From Nonomuraea ceibae (GTDB lineage Bacteria > Actinomycetota > Actinomycetes > Streptosporangiales > Streptosporangiaceae): a stretch of 64,000 nt of DNA. The stretch covers positions 62,001-126,000 of the forward strand of contig NZ_JAHKRO010000010.1 in assembly GCF_019396325.1 (NCBI RefSeq). The letters are read 5' to 3'. The position numbers and the translations under genes are program-made. The stretch's first letter is position 1, and each line of letters opens with the position of its first letter. Below, piece by piece: positions 58,335 to 64,000 of this stretch. The notes below the pieces were generated by a model. The model searched no databases and had not been told where the DNA came from. It saw only the letters and a list, made by a program, of their open reading frames with translations.

Positions 58335-59294
58335 ATGAAGGCGATCACGATCACGGAGCCGGGCGGTCCCGAGGTGCTGAAGTGGACCGAGGTCGACGAC
58401 CCGGCGCCCGCACCGGGCGAGGTGGTCATCGACGTGGCCGCCACCGCGCTGAACGGAGCCGACGTCGCCCAGCGGCTGGGGCTGTATCTCGTGCCGGAGG
58501 GCGCCTCGCCGTACCCAGGGCTGGAGGTGTCGGGCCGGATCAGCGCCCTGGGCGAGGGGGTGAGCGGCTGGCAGGTGGGCCAGGAGGTGTGCGCGCTGCT
58601 GACCGGCGGCGGGTACGCACAGCAGGTCGCCGTCCCCGCCGAGCAACTGATGCCCGTGCCCGAGGGGGTCGGCCTGGTCGAGGCTGCGGCGCTGCCCGAG
58701 GCGGCGGCCACGGTGTGGTCGAACGTGGTCATGACCGCGCGACTGGCCGAGGGCGAGACCTTCCTGATGCACGGCGGCGCGGGAGGGGTCGGCACGATGG
58801 CGATCCAGATCGCCAAGGCCCTGGGAGCGCGCGTCGTCACCACCGTCAGCGGCGCCGCCAAGACCGCGCGGGTGCGCGAGCTCGGCGCCGACGTGACGAT
58901 CGACTACCGCACCGAGGACTTCGCGGACTTCGGCCCCTACGACGTCATCCTGGACGTCATCGGCGGGGACTACCTGGAGCGCAACGTGCGCTCGCTCGAT
59001 CTCGACGGACGGCTCGTCATCATCGGCATGCAGGGCGGCTTCGAGGGCAAGCTCAACCTCGTCGAGCTGGTCTTCAAGCGCAAGTCGGTGTTCGGCACCA
59101 CCTTGCGCTCGCGCTCGGGGCAGCAGAAGGCCGAGATCGTCGCGGCGTTGCGCGAGTACGTGTGGTCCATGATCGAGTCCGGCGCGGTCCGGCCGATCGT
59201 CGACGAGGTCCTGCCCCTGTCCGAGGCGGCCCGGGCCCACCAGCTGATGGCCGACTCCCAGCACGTGGGCAAGATCCTGCTGGTCAACGAGTAA
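58335..59294 (+). CDS. Zinc-less alcohol dehydrogenase/quinone oxidoreductase-like protein
   Basis: 319 residues, MDR family. Opening MKAITITEPGGPEVLKWTEVDDPAP is the PIG3/quinone oxidoreductase type. NADPH motif HGGAGGVGTMAIQIAKALGARV (Rossmann). No structural-zinc cysteines. AGGAG precedes ATG 58335. It would reduce quinones or alpha,beta-unsaturated carbonyls. Bears an upstream TetR operator shared with the decarboxylase operon, so it probably belongs to the same pathway. Confidence 0.92.
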   Translation: MKAITITEPGGPEVLKWTEVDDPAPAPGEVVIDVAATALNGADVAQRLGLYLVPEGASPYPGLEVSGRISALGEGVSGWQVGQEVCALLTGGGYAQQVAVPAEQLMPVPEGVGLVEAAALPEAAATVWSNVVMTARLAEGETFLMHGGAGGVGTMAIQIAKALGARVVTTVSGAAKTARVRELGADVTIDYRTEDFADFGPYDVILDVIGGDYLERNVRSLDLDGRLVIIGMQGGFEGKLNLVELVFKRKSVFGTTLRSRSGQQKAEIVAALREYVWSMIESGAVRPIVDEVLPLSEAARAHQLMADSQHVGKILLVNE

Positions 59295-59460
59295 GTCCGG
59301 GGCGGGACCGGCATCTCTTGGCGTCAGGGGCCCAGGACTCAGGATTCGTCACTCTGGGTAGGTAAGTCGTCGCCGCCCAGAAATGTCTGGAGGCGTCCAC
59401 CAGGCGCGGCCCGTCGAGCCGCACGACAGAGCATGCCTGTGCTCGTGACACGGAGTGAAC

Positions 59461-60435
59461 ATGACCGCGATTCCGCCGCCGATCACACCTTACCTGGAGC
59501 CTGCCGCGAAAGAGCTGGCCGAGGCGACCGACCCGCACCCGCGCATCTACGAGGTCCCACCGGAGCAGGGCCGCCAGATCCTGCTCGACCTGCAGAGCGG
59601 CCCCGGCGTGCCCCGCCCGGAGGTGGACGAGGAATGGGTCGAGGTGGACACCGGGCAGTGGGGGACGGTCCGGGTCCGCATCATCCGGCCCCGAGGCGCG
59701 GGCGGGCCGCTGCCGGTGATGTTCTACATCCACGGCGCCGGCTGGGTCTTCGGCGACGACAAGACCCACGACCGCCTGTTTCGCGAGTTGGCCGTCGGCG
59801 CGGGCGCGGCAGGGGTGTTCCCGGTCTACGACCGGGCGCCGGAGGCGAAGTACCCCACCCAGGTCGAGCAGAACTACGCCGTGGGCCAGTGGGTCATGGA
59901 GCACGGCGCGGAACACGGCCTGGACACCTCGCGCGTCGCCGTGACCGGCGAGTCGGTCGGCGGCTGCATGTCCGCGGTGTTCGCGCTGATGAACAAGGAG
60001 CGCGGCGGCATCGACCTCAAGGCCCAGGTGCTGCTCTATCCGGTGACCAACGCCGACTTCGGCACCCCGTCCTACGTGCAGTTCGCCGAGGGGTACTACC
60101 TGACCCGCGACGGCATGAAGTGGTTCTGGGACGCCTACACCAGCGACCCGGCGCAGCGTGCCGAGGTGTACGCCTCCCCGCTTCAGGCCTCGCTGGAGCA
60201 GCTTCGCGGGCTGCCCACCACGCTGGTGATCACCGACGAGGCCGACGTGCTGCGCGACGAGGGCGAGCAGTACGCCAACAAGCTGCGCGAGGCCGGCGTG
60301 GACGTCACCGCCGTCCGGGTGGCCGGCATGGTGCACGACTTCCTGCTGCTGGACAGCCTGCGCGACACGCGCGCCGCCAACGTCGCCCGCAAGCTCGCCG
60401 TCGACGCCTTGAAGACGGCCCTGCACCCGCAGTAA
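59461..60435 (+). CDS. HSL-family (alpha/beta hydrolase fold-3) esterase
   Basis: 324 residues. Oxyanion motif FYIHGAGWVFGDD (HGGG-like with Ala), nucleophile VTGESVGGCMSA (Ser165), acid in VITDEADVLRDEGE and His in AGMVHDFLLLD, the typical hormone-sensitive-lipase-group order. N-terminal cap helix from MTAIPPPITPYLEPAAKEL. GGAG precedes ATG 59461; GTG 59455 is also in frame. Hydrolyses short or medium carboxylic esters. No own operator is seen; could be read through from the oxidoreductase (166-base gap). Confidence 0.92.
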   Translation: MTAIPPPITPYLEPAAKELAEATDPHPRIYEVPPEQGRQILLDLQSGPGVPRPEVDEEWVEVDTGQWGTVRVRIIRPRGAGGPLPVMFYIHGAGWVFGDDKTHDRLFRELAVGAGAAGVFPVYDRAPEAKYPTQVEQNYAVGQWVMEHGAEHGLDTSRVAVTGESVGGCMSAVFALMNKERGGIDLKAQVLLYPVTNADFGTPSYVQFAEGYYLTRDGMKWFWDAYTSDPAQRAEVYASPLQASLEQLRGLPTTLVITDEADVLRDEGEQYANKLREAGVDVTAVRVAGMVHDFLLLDSLRDTRAANVARKLAVDALKTALHPQ

Positions 60436-60469
60436 CCGGACCAGCCGTGCGGACCGCCCCTGCCCAGTG

Positions 60470-60518
60470 TTGACAGTGCTTACATGCTGTGCGTACGTTG
60501 ATGTATGCATCGCAAACA
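60470..60518 (+). promoter_or_regulatory. Promoter and TetR operator B (decarboxylase operon)
   Basis: TTGACA (60470-60475), 18-bp spacer and TACGTT (60494-60499), followed directly by TGTATGCATCGCAAACA (60502-60518), a perfect match to TGTNTGCNNNGCANACA over the transcription start. Repressor bound here would block open-complex escape. Confidence 0.75.
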
Positions 60519-60534
60519 TTGAAAGGGGGCACGA

Positions 60535-61467
60535 ATGCCATCGGCACAGCCCGATACCGTCGAGGTCACCCTCGGCAGCCGCACGGTCACCGTCCCGAAA
60601 GGCGGGCTGTACGACCGCTACCGGATGGACACCGATCTCGACGAGGTGGCCCGCGACCCTCGGGTCAGCAGCGTCGACTTCTTCCGGCGCCTGCCCAAGA
60701 CCCGGGTGGATTCGCCCATCGGGCCCACGCTGACCCCGAACTTCTACTACCGCGTCTCGACCGCGCGGCTCACCATGCCGGCCCCGTCCCGCGCGATCCG
60801 CGGCCGGCTGCCCGCCGAGCTGGCTCCCCTGGAGATCGCGCCCGGCGTGGGCCTGGTGTCGGCCATGTTCTTCCGCTACGACGTCTGCGACATCGACTTC
60901 TACACCGAGGCCGCCGTCGGCATCGCCGTCCAGCCGGCCCGGCACGGCCGGCTCGGTTCTGTGGACCTGCTCGCCGCTCTCAAGAACGACAGCCTCGACT
61001 CCTACGTGCTGTCCCTGCCGGTCAGCACCGAGATCGCCCAGGTGCGCGGGCACGACGGCTACGGCTTTCCCAAGTGGGTCACCGGCCTCGACGTCGAGAT
61101 CGACGCCCACCGGACGATCGCCCGCGTCGCCAACGACACCGGCGGAACCGACCTGGCGCTGAGCGCCGCCACTCCCCCGCAGCGCGCGTACCCGAGCGGC
61201 GCCAAGGTCTCCACGCTCACCTCCTACACGCGCATCGGGGAGTCCTGGCACTCCACGCTCAGCCAGACCAACATGCTCTCCGCCGGAAGCGCCCGCCTGC
61301 CCCGCGGACTCGAGCTGCAGCTCGGACAGGGCCGCCTGTCCGAGGATCTGCGCTCGCTGCGGCCGATCAGGACCATCCAGTTCGACGTCGTCACCGAAGG
61401 CCAGATCGCCCTGCACCTGCCCGTCCCCTTCTCCGTGCCGAACCGGAAGGCAGGCAACCCTTCATGA
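60535..61467 (+). CDS. Acetoacetate-decarboxylase-family protein
   Basis: 310 residues of the ADC fold (PF06314). VRGHDGYGFPKWVTGLDVEI contains the active-site neighbourhood, with Lys180 in GFPKW at the place of the Schiff-base lysine (GYPKK in ADC). NFYYRVSTARLTMPAPS and VSAMFFRYDVCD fit the beta cone. It could decarboxylate a beta-keto acid, or act as an aldolase/dehydratase like other ADC-superfamily members. Operon leader: its TGA overlaps the aldehyde-dehydrogenase ATG (ATGA). Confidence 0.88.
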   Translation: MPSAQPDTVEVTLGSRTVTVPKGGLYDRYRMDTDLDEVARDPRVSSVDFFRRLPKTRVDSPIGPTLTPNFYYRVSTARLTMPAPSRAIRGRLPAELAPLEIAPGVGLVSAMFFRYDVCDIDFYTEAAVGIAVQPARHGRLGSVDLLAALKNDSLDSYVLSLPVSTEIAQVRGHDGYGFPKWVTGLDVEIDAHRTIARVANDTGGTDLALSAATPPQRAYPSGAKVSTLTSYTRIGESWHSTLSQTNMLSAGSARLPRGLELQLGQGRLSEDLRSLRPIRTIQFDVVTEGQIALHLPVPFSVPNRKAGNPS

Positions 61468-63035
61468 TCACCGAACGGGCGATCCTGCCCGCCCGCCTGA
61501 CACCGGCCCTGCTCAACCGGCTCAGCGGCCTGGTCACCGCCGCACCGGACGCCGACCGGGTCACCACCCACGCCCCCTACACCGGTCTTCCTCTCGCTGA
61601 CCTGCCGGTCTCCACGCCGGCCGACGTCGAGAACGCCTTCACCCGGGCGCGCGCCGCCCAGGCCGCGTGGGCCGCCACCCCGATCGCCGAACGCAAGGCC
61701 GTTCTGCTGCGCTTCCACGACCTGGTGCTGGCCCGCCAGGACCAGGCGCTGGACCTGATGCAGGCCGAAAGCGGCAAAACCCGCCGCGACGCGTTCCTCG
61801 AAGTGACCGACACCGCGATCACCGCCCGCTACTACGCACGCAGCGCCGCCAAGCTCCTGGCGCCCCGCCGCCGCCGCGGCGCGATCCCCGTGCTCACCCA
61901 CACCACCGAGCTGCGCCACCCCAAGGGCGTCGTCGCGATCATCTCGCCGTGGAACTACCCGTTGAGCATGGCCGCCGGGGACGCCATCCCGGCACTCATG
62001 GCCGGCAACGCCGTCGTCCAGAAGCCTGACACCCAGACCACGCTCACCGCGCTGTGGGCGCTCGACTTGATGACAGAGGCCGGTCTGCCGGCCGGGGTGT
62101 GGCAGATGGTGGTCGGACGCGGGAGGTCCCTCGGGGAGCCGCTCATGGACGGCGCCGACTACCTGATGTTCACCGGCTCGACCGCCAGTGGGCGCCTCCT
62201 GGCCAGGGACGCCGGTCAACGGCTCATCGGCTCGTCCCTGGAGCTCGGCGGCAAGAACGCGATGATCGTCCTCGACGACGCCGACATCGACAGAGCCGCC
62301 GACGGCGCCGTCGCCGCCTGCTTCCCCTCGGCGGGCCAGCTCTGCGTCTCCGCCGAACGCCTCTACGTGGCCGAGTCGATCCGCGACCGGTTCGTCGACG
62401 CGTTCGTCACCCGGACGAAGCGGCTCAAGCTAGGCGCCGCCTACGACTACACGATCGACGTGGGCAGCCTCACCACGCCCGCCCAGCTGGCCACCGTCAC
62501 CGCGCACGTCGACGACGCCGTCGCCAAGGGCGCGAGGCTGCTGGCGGGCGGCCGGGCGCGACCCGATGCGGGGCCGCTGTTCTACGAACCGACCATCCTC
62601 ACCGACGTCACCCCGGACATGGCGCTGTACGCGCACGAGACCTTCGGGCCGGTCGTCGCGATCTACGCCGTCCGCGACGACGCCGAGGCGATCGCGCGGG
62701 CCAACGCCTCGCCGTACGGACTGAACGCCAGCGTCTGGTCTCGAAGCGCCACACGCGGCCGCGCGGTCGCCGGCCGCGTGCGCGCCGGGACGGTCAACGT
62801 CAACGAAGCGTTCGCCGCCGCCTGGGGCAGCATCGACGCACCCATGGGCGGCATGGGCGACTCGGGGCTCGGCCGTCGCCACGGCGCCGACGGATTTCTC
62901 AAGTACACCGAACCTCAAACCGTGGCCCACCAGCGCCTGCTGGGATTCTCACCACCCGGCCGCGTCTCTCCCGAGGGCTGGGCGAACCTGCTGACCAGCG
63001 CGCTGAAGGTGCTGAAGGCCCTCGGCGCCCGCTGA
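61464..63035 (+). CDS. NAD(P)-dependent aldehyde dehydrogenase (succinate-semialdehyde type)
   Basis: 523 residues. Cofactor region VVAIISPWNYPLSMAAGDAIPAL, general base Glu260 in LELGGKNAMIV and nucleophile Cys294 in SAGQLCVSAERLYV. The YETHFGP-like ETFGPVVAIYAV and NEAFAAAWGSIDAPMGGMGDSGLG near the end place it in the NADP-type succinate-semialdehyde dehydrogenase (GabD2/YneI-like) branch. Oxidises an aldehyde from the partner enzymes to an acid. Translationally coupled to the upstream decarboxylase gene. Confidence 0.93.
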   Translation: MITERAILPARLTPALLNRLSGLVTAAPDADRVTTHAPYTGLPLADLPVSTPADVENAFTRARAAQAAWAATPIAERKAVLLRFHDLVLARQDQALDLMQAESGKTRRDAFLEVTDTAITARYYARSAAKLLAPRRRRGAIPVLTHTTELRHPKGVVAIISPWNYPLSMAAGDAIPALMAGNAVVQKPDTQTTLTALWALDLMTEAGLPAGVWQMVVGRGRSLGEPLMDGADYLMFTGSTASGRLLARDAGQRLIGSSLELGGKNAMIVLDDADIDRAADGAVAACFPSAGQLCVSAERLYVAESIRDRFVDAFVTRTKRLKLGAAYDYTIDVGSLTTPAQLATVTAHVDDAVAKGARLLAGGRARPDAGPLFYEPTILTDVTPDMALYAHETFGPVVAIYAVRDDAEAIARANASPYGLNASVWSRSATRGRAVAGRVRAGTVNVNEAFAAAWGSIDAPMGGMGDSGLGRRHGADGFLKYTEPQTVAHQRLLGFSPPGRVSPEGWANLLTSALKVLKALGAR

Positions 63036-63052
63036 TCTCGCCACGGTACGAT

Positions 63053-63069
63053 TGTGTGCAGCGCATACA
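63053..63069. promoter_or_regulatory. TetR operator C (before tetR)
   Basis: TGTGTGCAGCGCATACA fits the same 17-bp pattern (mismatched only in the inner part of the spacer), directly after a TACGAT -10 hexamer (63047-63052). This suggests autoregulation of the tetR gene. Confidence 0.7.
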
Positions 63070-63085
63070 TCGGAAGGAGCGTCCC

Positions 63086-63673
63086 GTGCCGCATCCCGGC
63101 AGCTCGTACCACCACGGCGATCTGCGCGCCGCCTGCGTGCGTGCCGCACGGGAACTCCTGGAGGAGGACGGCGCCGCAGGGTTGTCGCTGCGGGCGGTGG
63201 CACGGCGGGCAGGCGTGTCGCCGACGGCCCCCTACCGGCACTTCGCCGACCGCGACGCACTCGTCTCCGCGGTCGCCGCACACGGCTACCGCGAGCTCAC
63301 CGAGCACCTGGCCGCAGCCCATCCCGCGCCCAAGAGTCCCGACGACCTCGCCGACATCGCGGTCGCCTACGTTCGCTTCGCCCTCGAACGGCCCGCGATG
63401 TTCAAGGTCATGTTCGCCGAGCCGTGCGACCCGGCCAGCGAGGAGCGCGCCGCGGCGATCACCGCCATCTCCGGCTATCTCCACAACCTGGTACGCGGCG
63501 TCTTTCCCGACCGTGACCCCGAGCCGTTGGCGGACGCGGTCTGGGCGCTGGCCCATGGCCTCGCCTTCCTCCACCTCGACGGAAAGTTCGACACCTCGAC
63601 ACCCGAGCAGGCGAGCGGCCGTGTCCGCGCCGCCGTCCGCGCACTGTTCCCTCGATCGTCGACGATCGGGTAG
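63086..63673 (+). CDS. TetR-family transcriptional regulator
   Basis: 195 residues from GTG 63086 (AAGGAG eight bases upstream). HTH: HGDLRAACVRAARELLEEDGAAGLSLRAVARRAGVSPTAPYRHFADRDALVSAVA (residues 9-62). C-terminal WHG-like ligand domain (DLADIAVAYVRFALERPAMFKVMF). Its operator lies just upstream and recurs before the oxidoreductase and decarboxylase genes, so it is the probable local repressor of the cluster. Inducer unknown. Confidence 0.93.
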   Translation: MPHPGSSYHHGDLRAACVRAARELLEEDGAAGLSLRAVARRAGVSPTAPYRHFADRDALVSAVAAHGYRELTEHLAAAHPAPKSPDDLADIAVAYVRFALERPAMFKVMFAEPCDPASEERAAAITAISGYLHNLVRGVFPDRDPEPLADAVWALAHGLAFLHLDGKFDTSTPEQASGRVRAAVRALFPRSSTIG

Positions 63674-64000
63674 ACGGCAGACGGACGCACGTCCAGGCGG
63701 GGCCGGCAGAAGCCGGGCGCCGCCAGACCCGTCAACGGGTGGATCGCCCGCCGGGAGTCGACCTGCGCCATCCTCCGCCGTTGTCTGTGCCGAGACGGTG
63801 CATCAGCCCGCCGCCCACGGACGCGCGCGCGTCTCCATGCGGGCGCGAGCACTGTTGAGGTTGCGGGCCGGCCCTCACGGGTCCGACGCAGTGTCCGTGC
63901 AATATCGGCGCCCTGGTCGAAGCCGAAGCGGTAGACACCCGCCACGCTGCCTCCAGACATGAGAAAGGCCCCCGCCACGAGAGAGAGCCGAGGTTCTTAC
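63674..64000. other. 327-bp stretch at the window end without a recognised gene
   Basis: Only Arg/Pro-rich shadow frames are present, on both strands. The final bases (CGGCTCTCTCTCGTGGCGGGGGCC on the minus strand) may belong to a gene or terminator that lies mostly beyond the window. Confidence 0.4.

Noticed and set aside
59284-61416. 710-residue minus-strand frame
   Set aside because: Spans antisense of two well-supported genes and their promoter; no protein family seen.
1-64000. tRNA/rRNA genes, CRISPR arrays, riboswitches, phage modules or a replication origin
   Set aside because: None was recognised by eye on either strand; direct repeats seen are regulatory or coding low complexity.

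Overview
The window is GC-rich DNA (about 70 %), with strong third-position GC bias, frequent GTG starts, ATGA/GTGA stop-start overlaps and gene families typical of actinomycetes: NarL-type two-component pairs, a CU044_5270-type protein behind an ECF sigma factor, an AfsR/SARP-like ATPase, RHS/LamG exoproteins and a MurR/RpiR sugar operon. A morphologically complex actinomycete, perhaps of the Streptosporangiales (Nonomuraea-like), fits best. The genus is inference. It reads as a chromosomal accessory region, rich in regulators and in decayed genes.

Layout. 1-2.7 kb (minus): CPBP protease, histidine kinase and response regulator in one overlapping operon, the regulator cut by the window edge. 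2.7-10.2 kb: two GNAT acetyltransferases, a DUF1801-type protein, a beta-lactamase relic, a hexapeptide (gamma-carbonic-anhydrase-like) protein, a septum-formation-like lipoprotein, an IS5-family transposase relic, unknown cytosolic and secreted proteins and an ABM monooxygenase. 10.2-17.7 kb: second CPBP protease, second kinase/regulator pair, an alpha/beta hydrolase, the relic of a fourth kinase/regulator pair, then a secreted TAP-like peptidase leading a third pair. 17.8-22 kb: TPR protein, membrane protein, APH-like kinase, ECF sigma operon. 22.2-25 kb: FAD monooxygenase, TetR and DoxX-like gene sharing four operators. 25-26.35 kb: isochorismatase-like protein and three mobile-element or regulator relics. 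26.35-36 kb: a 2033-residue RHS protein followed by an 1151-residue LamG protein. 36.5-38 kb: TetR plus SDR. 38.2-43.6 kb: lipoprotein, BBE-like flavoenzyme, and a large SARP ATPase divergent from it across four 11-bp direct repeats.

44.2-50.8 kb (minus) is one operon: RpiR regulator, sugar-binding lipoprotein, two permeases, a SIS-domain protein, a TIM-barrel hydrolase-like protein and a BadF/GlcNAc-type kinase. It looks like an amino-sugar uptake and recycling system that borrows its ATPase. 51-57.9 kb: secreted 5'-nucleotidase, a hydrolase divergent from AraC, an SDR with a MerR-type promoter divergent from its MerR, and an amidohydrolase pseudogene. 58.2-63.7 kb: a probable TetR regulon (quinone oxidoreductase-like, HSL esterase, acetoacetate-decarboxylase-like, aldehyde dehydrogenase, TetR) marked by three copies of a 17-bp operator.

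The best candidates for something undescribed are the C-terminal tail of the RHS protein, the SARP repeat-controlled flavoenzyme pair and the TetR-controlled decarboxylase/dehydrogenase cluster. No tRNA, rRNA, CRISPR array or phage module was seen.
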